A stretch of DNA of 64,000 nt, taken from contig NZ_BOOP01000019.1 in assembly GCF_016863295.1 (NCBI RefSeq), positions 62,001-126,000 on the forward strand, written 5' to 3'. Of this stretch, positions 23,822 through 32,498 are shown piece by piece; positions within the stretch are counted from its first letter, which is position 1, and every line of letters starts with the position of its first letter. The stretch comes from Planotetraspora phitsanulokensis. GTDB taxonomy: Bacteria; Actinomycetota; Actinomycetes; Streptosporangiales; Streptosporangiaceae. A model generated the notes under the pieces. It searched no databases and was not told where the DNA came from. It saw only the letters and a program-made list of their open reading frames with translations. Made by a program: the position numbers and the translations under genes.

Positions 23822-24933
23822 GAGCTCGTCACCACTTCGAGGCCCTCGGTGACGCCCTTGCCGGTGACCTCCACCATTCCCCTGACGAACATCCCGGTCT
23901 CCGCCGCGACCAGCTTCCCGTCGGGGAGTTGGAGGGCGTAGCCGCCCTCGCGCAGGGCCAGCAGCGCACCGACGGGAACGGCGAGCACACCTCGCCGGAC
24001 CTGGGAGGTGAAGGTCACCTCGACGCCCGCGGCGTCCAGTGCCTTCACGTCGGCGGCCTTGCGCGGGGTGACGGTGATGTTGAGCTGGGCCGTGTTCTGG
24101 CCGGAGCCGTCCGTCACGTCCTGAACGGTCCTCCCGATCGCCGTGACCTGCCCGACGATCTTCTTGCCGCTGGGGAGCACGATGCTCACGCGGGCCTTCG
24201 GGCGGATGGTGCCCACGTCGGTGGCGTCCACCGGCACGGTCACGACCTTGGCCGTCGGGGTGACCGTGATCAGCTCTTCCGCGACGGGGTCGCCGAGCTG
24301 GGCCTTCACGGACGCGACCCGCGACGGTCCGGAGAGCACGACGACCTGGCCGACGTCCAGCGTGCCGGTCGGCTGCAGTCCGGCGGCCACCTGCCACTGC
24401 TTGAGCGCCGACTTGAGAGAGGCGGTGAAGACGTCACCCGGCACGGAGGGCTTCCCCGTGACCGGCGTCTGGGGCGGCAGGTAGCCGATGGCGTACCCGA
24501 GGGCCCGCAGGTTGTTCGCCACCACGGTCACGTCACGGCCCCGGGTCCCCACCTTGTCCAGCTTGCGGAACAGCGGAGTGTCCCCCACGAACGCCGGCAC
24601 GGGGTGATCGTCCACCCAGTAGAGCGGCTTGCCCCTGACCACCGTGACCCCCGCCTTCGGCAGCCGGGTGACCAGTCCGGTGCCCGCGCCTCGCACCGAG
24701 CGTTCGGCGCCGAAGCCCAGAGTGCCCGGGAGGGTACGGGTGTCCGAGAGATCGGTCTTGACCACGGAGGCTGTCGCCACCGGAGCCTTGGCCGCCCCGG
24801 TCTTCTCAGGCTCGCCCCCGTGGCCGATCACGACGACCGCGGCCCCGCCGGCGGCCACGATCGCGAGCAGGGCGACCGCTCCCAGGAGGACCCGCTTCCT
24901 CCCCCGCCGCGGCTCGTCGTCACTTTCCGCCAC
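23818..24933 (-). CDS. Membrane-anchored HlyD-like adaptor with peptidoglycan-binding-like domain
   Basis: A 371-residue protein. After a short basic N-terminus comes one membrane anchor ([23 protein letters not shown]), a coil-like region, a PG_binding_1-like helical segment ([17 protein letters not shown]..., [19 protein letters not shown]), then barrel-sandwich/beta segments ([29 protein letters not shown]). This is the actinobacterial version of the periplasmic adaptor of MacAB-type exporters, predicted outside the cytoplasmic membrane. GTG start with GGAGGCC upstream. It is first gene of the operon adaptor-ATPase-permease. Confidence 0.85.
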   Translation of the reverse strand: MAESDDEPRRGRKRVLLGAVALLAIVAAGGAAVVVIGHGGEPEKTGAAKAPVATASVVKTDLSDTRTLPGTLGFGAERSVRGAGTGLVTRLPKAGVTVVRGKPLYWVDDHPVPAFVGDTPLFRKLDKVGTRGRDVTVVANNLRALGYAIGYLPPQTPVTGKPSVPGDVFTASLKSALKQWQVAAGLQPTGTLDVGQVVVLSGPSRVASVKAQLGDPVAEELITVTPTAKVVTVPVDATDVGTIRPKARVSIVLPSGKKIVGQVTAIGRTVQDVTDGSGQNTAQLNITVTPRKAADVKALDAAGVEVTFTSQVRRGVLAVPVGALLALREGGYALQLPDGKLVAAETGMFVRGMVEVTGKGVTEGLEVVTSS

Positions 24934-25060
24934 GGAAGGCCTCCATCATGCAGTCCTCATCGATCTCGTTCATCGCGGCCGCGGGGCGCAGGCCGGCGGA
25001 CGGCGTCCTGCGGATTCGGCCACTGGTTCTCGGCATGGCGGACAGGATGGGCCGGGGTTG

Positions 25061-25093
25061 TTAGAAACCTGTCAGGAACCCTTAGCGCTCCCA
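25061..25093. promoter_or_regulatory. OmpR-type direct repeats in the exporter/two-component divergent promoter
   Basis: TTAGAAACCTG (25061), TCAGGAACCCT (25072) and TAGCGCTCCCA (25083) are 11-bp-phased units, the first two clearly related (TYAGRAACC). They lie 58-90 bp upstream of the RR start and about 130-160 bp upstream of the adaptor start. AACCTGTCAGG (25066-25076) is exact at 21797-21807. Confidence 0.65.
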
Positions 25094-25150
25094 TGAACCA
25101 CCAGGCAGGTGGCGTTCGAGCGCGCCCTGACCGCGCCTAGGATCGCCGTT

Positions 25151-25891
25151 ATGTGCGCATACGTCCTGGTCGCGGAGGACAACGTGAAGCAGGCCGAACT
25201 GGTCCGCCGCTATCTGGAGCGCGAGGGACATTCGGTCGTCACCGTGCACGACGGCCGTGAGGCACTGGACACCGTCCGCCGCACGCCCCCCGACCTCCTC
25301 GTGCTCGACGTGATGATGCCCAAGGTCGACGGGCTGGACGTGTGCCGCATTCTCAGGGCCGAGTCGGACCTCCCCGTGCTGATGCTGACCGCCCGCTCCA
25401 CGGAGGACGACCTGCTCCTCGGCCTCGACCTGGGCGCCGACGACTACATGACCAAGCCCTACAGCCCGCGTGAGCTGACCGCCCGCGTCCGCACCCTGCT
25501 CCGGCGGACCCACCCCACGGCCCCGAAGATCGACCCGATGCTCCGGGTCGGCCCGCTGGCGGTGGATCCGGTCCGCCATGAGATCAGCGTGGACGGCCGG
25601 CGCATCGAGTGCACCCCCGGCGAGTTCCAGGTGCTGGAGTTGATGGCCGCGGAGCCCGGCCGGGTGTTCACCCGGACGCAGATCCTCGCCCACCTGCACG
25701 GTTTCGACCGCTACATCACCTCGCGAACGGTCGACGTGCACGTGATGAACCTCCGCCGGAAGATCGAGCCCGAGCCCCGCCGTCCCGTCCGGCTGGTCAC
25801 CGTCTACGGCGTGGGCTACAAGCTGACCGACGGCTCCCACGGCGCCGAGAACGGCGTGAACGGCCGGCGGGACACCCACGATGCGCCGTGA
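25151..25891 (+). CDS. OmpR-family response regulator
   Basis: A 246-residue regulator. The receiver domain has acidic pocket (VAEDN), phospho-acceptor Asp53 in LLVLDVMMPKVDG, Thr in MLTARS and Lys in YMTKPYSP. The C-terminal winged helix has ECTPGEFQVLELMAAEPGRVFTR and SRTVDVHVMNLRRKIEP. Start at 25151 is where the receiver begins. It overlaps the kinase gene by 11 bp. It likely binds the 11-bp direct repeats at 25061 and 21792, controlling itself, the divergent exporter operon and the lipoprotein. Confidence 0.93.
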   Translation: MCAYVLVAEDNVKQAELVRRYLEREGHSVVTVHDGREALDTVRRTPPDLLVLDVMMPKVDGLDVCRILRAESDLPVLMLTARSTEDDLLLGLDLGADDYMTKPYSPRELTARVRTLLRRTHPTAPKIDPMLRVGPLAVDPVRHEISVDGRRIECTPGEFQVLELMAAEPGRVFTRTQILAHLHGFDRYITSRTVDVHVMNLRRKIEPEPRRPVRLVTVYGVGYKLTDGSHGAENGVNGRRDTHDAP

Positions 25892-27698
25892 CGTGCCGTT
25901 TCGCCGCAGCCTGCTCATGCGGTTGCTGGCGGTGTCCGTGCTCGTGTCCGTCTGCTCCATCGCCGCGACCGCCTGGCTGACCGTACGGAGCACCACGGTG
26001 GCCATCCAGCAGGAGCAGGGCCAGGCCCTCGCCGACGACGCCAGGACCTACGACGCGCTCGTCGGCTACGCGGCCACCCACCCCGACTGGGACGGGGCAC
26101 GGCAGGCGGTGAGCGACCTGGCACGGAAGATCAAGCACAGGATCACGCTGACCACCGAGGACCGCACGCCGATCCTCGACTCCGACACCGGCCCGATCTC
26201 GTTGCCCGCGAAGCCGACGGCGGTGATCGACCCGCTGTCCGTCGACGGCGCCCTGGTGGCCGATTCCCCGGCCGACCACATCGATCCTCGCGCCGTCGGC
26301 CCGTACCGGCTGACCCGCGCGGAGCGTGACACGCTGCGCGCGGCCGCCCTGCGGCGCGCGGCATGCCTGCGTGACGCCTTCCTCGCCCTGACCACGAAGA
26401 TCGTGGAGAGCCCCAACGGGCGGCCGCACGTCGAGACCTCCAATTCGAGCCTGGATCAGTCCAGTAGGTGCGCCGCCCCGGTCCTGGACGCGCCGAGCCG
26501 CACCGAGGCGAAGGCGCTCACCCGGCTCAGCGATCTCGTCCACAGCTGCCTCGCGCATCAGGGGCAACCGGACGTGAAGCTCGCCCTCGACTTCAGCTGG
26601 TCGCTGATACCCGCACCGGCGAGCGTCACCACCGCCAGGGAGACGGCCCCCCGCCAGGACAGCGCGAAGAACCGGAAGATCGTGCAGGACTGCGTCACCT
26701 CCGGCAGGCGCGAGCAACTCGCGCCGTACGTCGCGCCCACCACGCTGATGTTCGTCAGCAGCCGCAGCTCCGCACCGTCGACGATCTTCGACCTCTCCTC
26801 GGCCAACCAGGCCCGCATCGCGGGGGTGGCGGCACTGGTGCTGCTGATCACCGTGACCGTCACCACCCTGGCGGGCATCCGGCTGATCGGCCCGCTGCGG
26901 GCGCTGACCGGCGCGGCCAGGCGGATGGCGGAGGGCGACGTCTCCGCCCGCGTCGACGTCGAGCGTGGCGACGAGATCGGCAGGCTCGCGACGGCCTTCA
27001 ACGCGATGTCGGAGCGGCGCGAGCAGTTGGAGAACCTGCGCAAGGCGATGGTCAGCGACGTGGCGCACGAGTTGCGCACCCCGCTCAGCAACATCCGGGG
27101 CTGGCTCGAGGCGGCGGAGGACGGCGTCGTCGACCCCGACCGCACGTTGACCGCCTCACTGCTGGAGGAGGCCGTGCTCCTGCAACACGTCATCGACGAC
27201 CTGCAGGACCTTGCGATGGCCGACGCGGGCGAGCTCAGACTGCACAAGGAGCCGGTCGGCGTGCCCGACCTCGTGGCCCAGGTCGTCACCGCCCACCGAG
27301 GAGGCGCGGACGCCGCGGGCGTCACGCTGACCTCGCAGGCGGAGGGCCGTCTCGAGATCGTCGCCGACCCGCTGCGGTTGCGCCAGGCCGTGGGCAATCT
27401 CGTCTCCAACGCCGTACGGCACACGCCTCGCGGGGGATCCGTTGCCGTGCGCACCCGTCTCGAAGGCGATCACCTCGTGATCGACGTGGAGGACACCGGC
27501 TCCGGGATCGCCGCCGAGGACCTCGCGCACGTCTTCGAGAGGTTCTGGCGGGCCGACAAATCGCGCAACCGGGCCACCGGCGGCAGCGGGCTCGGCCTGT
27601 CCATCGTCCGGAAGCTCGCCGAGGCGCACGGCGGGACCGTCTCCGCGACGAGCGAGCCGGGACGGGGATCGGTCTTCACCCTGCGCCTGCCCGCCTGA
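25881..27698 (+). CDS. Sensor histidine kinase with large extracellular domain
   Basis: A 605-residue kinase. TM1 lies around residues 11-33 and TM2 around 313-335, giving an extracellular sensor of about 280 residues containing Cys162, Cys197, Cys223 and Cys271, which could form disulphides. HAMP (IGPLRALTGAARRMAEGDVSA), HisKA with His396 in VSDVAHELRTPLSNI, and HATPase_c with NLVSNAVRHTP, DTGSGI and GGSGLGLSIVRKL follow. Cognate to the overlapping RR gene. The neighbouring exporter and lipoprotein suggest envelope or antibiotic stress sensing (inference). Confidence 0.92.
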   Translation: MRRDVPFRRSLLMRLLAVSVLVSVCSIAATAWLTVRSTTVAIQQEQGQALADDARTYDALVGYAATHPDWDGARQAVSDLARKIKHRITLTTEDRTPILDSDTGPISLPAKPTAVIDPLSVDGALVADSPADHIDPRAVGPYRLTRAERDTLRAAALRRAACLRDAFLALTTKIVESPNGRPHVETSNSSLDQSSRCAAPVLDAPSRTEAKALTRLSDLVHSCLAHQGQPDVKLALDFSWSLIPAPASVTTARETAPRQDSAKNRKIVQDCVTSGRREQLAPYVAPTTLMFVSSRSSAPSTIFDLSSANQARIAGVAALVLLITVTVTTLAGIRLIGPLRALTGAARRMAEGDVSARVDVERGDEIGRLATAFNAMSERREQLENLRKAMVSDVAHELRTPLSNIRGWLEAAEDGVVDPDRTLTASLLEEAVLLQHVIDDLQDLAMADAGELRLHKEPVGVPDLVAQVVTAHRGGADAAGVTLTSQAEGRLEIVADPLRLRQAVGNLVSNAVRHTPRGGSVAVRTRLEGDHLVIDVEDTGSGIAAEDLAHVFERFWRADKSRNRATGGSGLGLSIVRKLAEAHGGTVSATSEPGRGSVFTLRLPA

Positions 27699-27711
27699 AA
27701 GGGTTGGGTCC

Positions 27712-29244
27712 GTGCTGAAAGGGACCCCGAAGGGGACACTGCTGGTCGCCGGGACGACTTCGGACGCGGGCAAGAGCGTGGTGACGGCCGGAATCTGCCG
27801 GTGGCTGGCCCGCCAGGGCGTGCGGGTGGCGCCGTTCAAGGCGCAGAACATGTCGCTGAACTCGTTCGTGACCGCCGACGGAGCCGAGATCGGGCGGGCC
27901 CAGGTCGCCCAGGCGCAGGCCGCCGGGCTGGAGCCCACCGCCGACATGAACCCGATCCTGCTGAAGCCGGGCGGCGAACGGCGAAGCCAGGTGGTCGTGC
28001 TCGGCAAACCCCTGGCCGACGTGGACGCCATGGAGTACCTCGCCTACAAGGACCGGCTCAGGTCCGTCGCCCTCGAGTCCTACCGGCGGCTGCGCTCGGA
28101 GTACGACGTCGTCGTGTGCGAGGGCGCGGGCAGCCCGGCGGAGATCAACCTGCGCAGGGGTGACATCGCCAACATGGGGCTGGCCCGCGCGGCGGACATC
28201 CCCGTCGTCGTGGTCGGCGACATCGACAGGGGCGGCGTGTTCGCCTCGCTGTACGGCACGCTGGCCCTGCTGGAGGCCGAGGACCAGGCCCTGATCGCCG
28301 GCTTCCTGGTCAACAAGTTCCGTGGGGCGCGTGAGCTGCTCGAACCCGGGCTCGACACGCTCAGAGAGCTCACCGGACGCCCGGTGTACGGCGTGCTGCC
28401 CTGGCTCGACGGCCTGTGGATGGACCTCGAGGACTCCCTCGCCCTGGACAACAGGCGGACCGCGGAGCCGCCGGCCGAGCCGTACGCCGGATCACACACC
28501 GGGGGGAGCCTGCGGGTGGCCGTGGTGCGCTATCCGAGGATCTCGAACTTCACCGACATCGACGCCCTCGCGGCCGAGCCGGGGGTCGTGGTCAGGTTCG
28601 TGTCCTCGGCCGCCGAGGCGGCGGAGGTAAGGGAGGCCGACCTGGTGGTCCTGCCGGGGTCCCGGGCGACGGTGAGCGATCTCGACTGGCTGCGCCGTAC
28701 GGGCCTCGCCTCGGCCGTGGCCGCACGGCGGGGTCCCGTCCTGGGGATCTGCGGCGGCTACCAGATGCTCTCCCGCTCGATCATGGACGACGTGGAGTCC
28801 GGCGAAGGGCTGGTCGAGGGGCTCGGGCTGCTTCCCACCACCGTGGAGTTCGGGCCGGAGAAGATCCTCTCCCGCCCGGTCGGCGAGGCGTACGGCCAGC
28901 CGGTCGCGGCCTACGAGATCCACCACGGGGTCGTGTCGTTCGACGGGGAGGCCGAGCCGTTCCTCGATGGGTGCCGGGTGGGCGCGGTCTGGGGCACCAC
29001 CTGGCACGGCGCGCTGGAGAACGACGCCTTCCGGCGGGCCTTCCTGGCCGAGGTCGCCTCCATGGCCGGGAAGGACGACTTCTCACCGGCTCCCGGCGTC
29101 TCCTTCTCCGCGCTGCGGGAGCGCCAGCTCGACGCGCTGGGGGACATGATCGAGAGGTACGTCGACACCGACGCGCTGCTCGCCCTGATCGAGAAGGGGG
29201 TCCCGGCGGGGCTGCCCGCGCTCCCGCCCGGCGGGGGTTCCTGA
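27712..29244 (+). CDS. cobQ: Adenosylcobyric acid synthase (glutamine-hydrolysing)
   Basis: A 510-residue CobQ. It amidates adenosylcobyrinic acid a,c-diamide at four positions in vitamin B12 synthesis. N-terminal ATP-binding domain: LLVAGTTSDAGKSVVTAGICRW, FKAQNMSLNS, CEGAGSPAEINLR, DIDRGGVFASLYGT. C-terminal class-I-like GATase: nucleophile Cys in LGICGGYQMLSRSI and catalytic His in YEIHHGVV. GTG start. It follows the two-component genes by 13 bp but probably has a separate role; no other cobalamin gene is in the window. Confidence 0.95.
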   Translation: MLKGTPKGTLLVAGTTSDAGKSVVTAGICRWLARQGVRVAPFKAQNMSLNSFVTADGAEIGRAQVAQAQAAGLEPTADMNPILLKPGGERRSQVVVLGKPLADVDAMEYLAYKDRLRSVALESYRRLRSEYDVVVCEGAGSPAEINLRRGDIANMGLARAADIPVVVVGDIDRGGVFASLYGTLALLEAEDQALIAGFLVNKFRGARELLEPGLDTLRELTGRPVYGVLPWLDGLWMDLEDSLALDNRRTAEPPAEPYAGSHTGGSLRVAVVRYPRISNFTDIDALAAEPGVVVRFVSSAAEAAEVREADLVVLPGSRATVSDLDWLRRTGLASAVAARRGPVLGICGGYQMLSRSIMDDVESGEGLVEGLGLLPTTVEFGPEKILSRPVGEAYGQPVAAYEIHHGVVSFDGEAEPFLDGCRVGAVWGTTWHGALENDAFRRAFLAEVASMAGKDDFSPAPGVSFSALRERQLDALGDMIERYVDTDALLALIEKGVPAGLPALPPGGGS

Positions 29245-29286
29245 GTCGCGGCAACCGATCACCGGATCCGTCTCGAAGAGAAGTGT

Positions 29287-30576
29287 GTGGAGACGGTCAT
29301 CGTGCTGCTCACCAGGGATCTGCGCGTCCACGACAACCCGGCCCTGGCGGAGGCGTGCGAGCAGGCGCGGCACGTCGTCCCGCTGTTCGTGGTCGATCCG
29401 GCCATCGAACCGCGGCACCGTGCCGACTTCCTGTACGCCGCCCTGCACGACCTGAGGGGCCGCCTCCGCGAGCTGGGCGGCGACCTGGTGGTACGGCACG
29501 GCGAACCGGTCGCCGAAGCGATCAAGCTGGCGCGTCAGGTGGAGGCGGGCGGAATCTGGGCGGCGGCGGACGTCAGCGCGTTCGCCCGCCGGCGCGAGGA
29601 GCGCCTCGCGGACGCGTGCGCGGGCGAACGGCTCGACTTCCGGCTGTTCCAGGGCCTGACCGTGGTCCCGCCCGGTGACCTCGTGCCCATCGGGGGTGAT
29701 CACTACCGGGTGTTCACCCCCTACTGGCGGGCCTGGTCGCAGGCCCCCAAGCGGCGGGTCCTCGATCCCCCCGCCCAGGTGCGGCTGCCGGCCAAGGTGG
29801 CGACCGGGTCGCTCCCCGAGCCGTCGCGGAATCCGTTCGGGCTGCTCAAGGGGGGTGAGACCGAGGGAAGACGCCACCTGGACGAATGGCTGCGCGGCGG
29901 GCTGGCCGGGTACGCCGAAGGCCGTGACCTGGCGGCCGGGCGCACCTCGATGCTGAGCCCCTACCTGCGTTTCGGGTGCGTCTCCCCGATCGAGGTGGTG
30001 GCGAGGTCGGCGGACCGGCCCGGCGGCGAGGAGTACGTGCGGCAGTTGTGCTGGCGCGACTTCTACTACCAGGTCGCCCACGCCTTCCCCGAGCTGCCCC
30101 GGCGGGACTACCGGCCGAGGCGGGCGAAATGGGAGGACGACGAGGAGGCCGCGGAGGCCTGGCGTCAGGGGATGACCGGCGTGCCGATCGTGGACGCCGG
30201 GATGCGCCAGCTCAGGGCCGAGGGCTGGATGCACAACCGGCTCCGGATGATCGTCGGTTCCTTCCTCACCAAACGGCTCGGTGTCGACTGGCGGGTGGGC
30301 GCGGACCACTTCAACGACCTGCTGCTGGACGCCGACATCCCCAACAACTGCGGCAACTGGCAGTGGGTCGCGGGCACCGGCAACGACACCCGGCCGAACC
30401 GCGTGCTCAACCCCCTGCGCCAGGCCAAGAAGGTCGACCCCGACGGCGAGTGCGTGAGGCGGTACGTCCCGGAGCTCGCCGACCTTCCCGGGTCGGTCGT
30501 CCACGAGCCGTGGCGGCATCCGGCTCGTGTCCCCGGGTACCCGGCGCCGATGCTCAACGAGCGGCTCCTCTCGTGA
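29287..30576 (+). CDS. phr: Deoxyribodipyrimidine photolyase (cryptochrome/photolyase family)
   Basis: A 429-residue class-I type photolyase repairing UV-induced pyrimidine dimers with light. The N-terminal Rossmann domain (VLLTRDLRVHDNPAL) would bind an antenna pigment. The FAD domain has GRTSMLSPYLRFGCVSP, LCWRDFYYQV, AEGWMHNRLRMIVGSFLTK and DIPNNCGNWQWVAGTG, including the Trp residues used for electron transfer. GTG start. It overlaps the convergent monooxygenase gene by 23 bp at the 3' end. Confidence 0.95.
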   Translation: METVIVLLTRDLRVHDNPALAEACEQARHVVPLFVVDPAIEPRHRADFLYAALHDLRGRLRELGGDLVVRHGEPVAEAIKLARQVEAGGIWAAADVSAFARRREERLADACAGERLDFRLFQGLTVVPPGDLVPIGGDHYRVFTPYWRAWSQAPKRRVLDPPAQVRLPAKVATGSLPEPSRNPFGLLKGGETEGRRHLDEWLRGGLAGYAEGRDLAAGRTSMLSPYLRFGCVSPIEVVARSADRPGGEEYVRQLCWRDFYYQVAHAFPELPRRDYRPRRAKWEDDEEAAEAWRQGMTGVPIVDAGMRQLRAEGWMHNRLRMIVGSFLTKRLGVDWRVGADHFNDLLLDADIPNNCGNWQWVAGTGNDTRPNRVLNPLRQAKKVDPDGECVRRYVPELADLPGSVVHEPWRHPARVPGYPAPMLNERLLS

Positions 30577-31738
30577 CCTCGGGCAACGTCCCCAGGTCAT
30601 GGGTGTACAGCCAGGACGTGGCCCTCGTGTAGAAGAGACGGAACGCGACGGGCATGAAGACGTCGCTCAGGCGGCGGCCCAGGGGGCCCGCCTTCTTGGC
30701 CTCGCGGTTGGCGCTCGCCATCTTCACCATCTTGCCGATCCTGGCCCGCCTCAATCGGTCGTAGTCCGCCAGGGCGGCGGCGGTGGAGGTGTTCCGCTTC
30801 AGCGCCTGCGCGAGGACCACCGCGTCCTCGATCGCCATCGACGCCCCCTGCCCGGCGCCGACCGGGTGCGCGGCGTCCCCGACGAGCACGATTCGGTCGT
30901 CGTGCCAGGCGGGGACCTCGGCGAGGACGTGCATGAACGTCGGACGGTGCAGCCGGCCGGTGGCCTCGATGATCGCCGAGGGCGTCTTCTCGAAGCGGTA
31001 CAGCTCCGCGAGGTGTTCCAGCCAATCGGCGTCGCCGACGCCCGACGTCTCCGGCTGCCGTGGAGCGATGACCTGCGCCGACCACCAGACCGTGCCGTCG
31101 GGTGCGGGGATGTGGATGAAGGCGCCGTTGCGTGCGTAGACCATGGTGAAGACGGGGGGCCGACCGGACACGCCGGGGACGCCCTCCGCGACCCCGGAGA
31201 CGCTGTACATCCCCGCGTAGGCGGGACGAGGGGCGTCCGGATCGAGGATCGAGCGGGTCGCCGACCACAGGCCGTCCGCGCCCACGAGCAGGTCGGCGCT
31301 CGCGGCGGAACCGTCGGAGAACTCGGCCTCGACCCCGTCGCCCGCCGGGGCCGCGCCGACCAGCCGCCTTCCGGTGACGATCCGCGCACCCGCGTCGATC
31401 GCCTGGTCGCGCAGCGTCTCCACCAGCCGGCCGCACATCAGGGCCACGCTGAGCAGTCGGGCGTCCGGCATCCGCCCGCGGGCCATCTCTCCGAGCACGC
31501 GGCCCGAGCTCGCGATCATCCGCTGGGTCGGTACGGCGAAGCCGAGTCCCTGGACCTCCCCCAGGCACCCGAGCACCTCGAGACCGCGCAGGCCGTTGCT
31601 CGCCAGGCTCAGGAACGAGCCCACCTCTCCCGCCGGGTCGGGGTACGCCTCGTAGACGGTGACCTCCGCGCCGATCCGCCGCAACGCGATCGCGCTCGCC
31701 GCCCCGGCCACGCCTCCGCCCGCCACGATGACTTCCAT
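30554..31738 (-). CDS. FAD-dependent monooxygenase (PHBH-fold)
   Basis: A 394-residue flavoprotein hydroxylase: FAD-binding VAGGGVAGAASAIALRRIG at the N-terminus, the DG-type motif LLVGADGLWSATRS around residue 155, and the second FAD motif VLVGDAAHPVGAGQGASMAIEDA around 280. It uses NAD(P)H and O2 to hydroxylate an unknown aromatic-like substrate. Start at 31738 has AGGAGGG. It is divergent from a TetR gene whose operators lie between them, so it is probably the repressed target. Confidence 0.92.
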   Translation of the reverse strand: MEVIVAGGGVAGAASAIALRRIGAEVTVYEAYPDPAGEVGSFLSLASNGLRGLEVLGCLGEVQGLGFAVPTQRMIASSGRVLGEMARGRMPDARLLSVALMCGRLVETLRDQAIDAGARIVTGRRLVGAAPAGDGVEAEFSDGSAASADLLVGADGLWSATRSILDPDAPRPAYAGMYSVSGVAEGVPGVSGRPPVFTMVYARNGAFIHIPAPDGTVWWSAQVIAPRQPETSGVGDADWLEHLAELYRFEKTPSAIIEATGRLHRPTFMHVLAEVPAWHDDRIVLVGDAAHPVGAGQGASMAIEDAVVLAQALKRNTSTAAALADYDRLRRARIGKMVKMASANREAKKAGPLGRRLSDVFMPVAFRLFYTRATSWLYTHDLGTLPEVTRGAAR

Positions 31739-31756
31739 GAGCCCTCCTGAACACCC

Positions 31757-31797
31757 ATTCACTGAATCTCTATTCGGTGAATATACATTCAGTATGG
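31757..31797. promoter_or_regulatory. Triple TetR operator array
   Basis: ATTCA-C-TGAAT (31757-31767), ATTC-GGT-GAAT (31772-31782) and ATTCAGTAT (31787-31795) repeat at exactly 15-bp spacing in the divergent promoter of the monooxygenase and TetR genes. The first is a perfect palindrome around one base. Confidence 0.7.
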
Positions 31798-31852
31798 AGA
31801 GCCGCCAAGATGGATGTCAACCCGTTGAGGGACAGGGAAGGGGAGCACGCCG

Positions 31853-32485
31853 GTGGGAGTGCGCAAGGAGAAGGCGGCGGGAACCGAGGCCGCGCTCAAG
31901 GAGGCGGCGCGGCGGCTCTTCGTCGAGCGCGGCTACCTCAATACGAAGATCACCGACATCACCCGGGCCGCGGGCCGGGCCACCGGCTCGTTCTACGACC
32001 ACTTCAGCAGCAAGGAGGACCTCCTCCAGTCCCTGCTGGCCGACATGGAGTCGCAGGTGGACGCAACGATCGGCGCGGGGCGCGCGGCCGAGCGTCCCCA
32101 CGAGCACGATCTCGCCGAAGCCGGCCCGCTCCGCGAGCACGTGGCGGTGGCCTGGCGCACCTACCGGGACCATCTCCCGGTGGTCGTCGCCCTGACCCAG
32201 TCGATGATGACCGACCCGCCGGGCTCGGGACGCGCGTGGCAGAGCCTCGCCGACCAGACCGGTGACCTGCGGGAACACCTGGAGTACATGCGTGATCAGG
32301 GCCGCGCGCTTCCCGGCGACCCCGCGCTCGTGGCCGCCGCCATGGGCGCCATGATCTCGATGCTGGGATATGCCGTCCTCACGGCGGGCGAGCACGGCCC
32401 GGGGGCGGCGGACGACGAGATCATCGATGCTCTCACCGCCCTGCTGCACCGCGGCCTCGCCGGAACGCCGTCCCGCCCGTCGTGA
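31853..32485 (+). CDS. TetR family transcriptional regulator
   Basis: A 210-residue repressor with the N-terminal HTH ([22 protein letters not shown], then [22 protein letters not shown]) and a helical ligand-binding region. GTG start preceded by GGGGAG. It is divergent from the FAD monooxygenase and probably represses it and itself via the 15-bp-spaced operators at 31757-31797. The inducer is probably the monooxygenase substrate (inference). Confidence 0.92.
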   Translation: MGVRKEKAAGTEAALKEAARRLFVERGYLNTKITDITRAAGRATGSFYDHFSSKEDLLQSLLADMESQVDATIGAGRAAERPHEHDLAEAGPLREHVAVAWRTYRDHLPVVVALTQSMMTDPPGSGRAWQSLADQTGDLREHLEYMRDQGRALPGDPALVAAAMGAMISMLGYAVLTAGEHGPGAADDEIIDALTALLHRGLAGTPSRPS

Positions 32486-32498
32486 TCGGCTGAACGCG

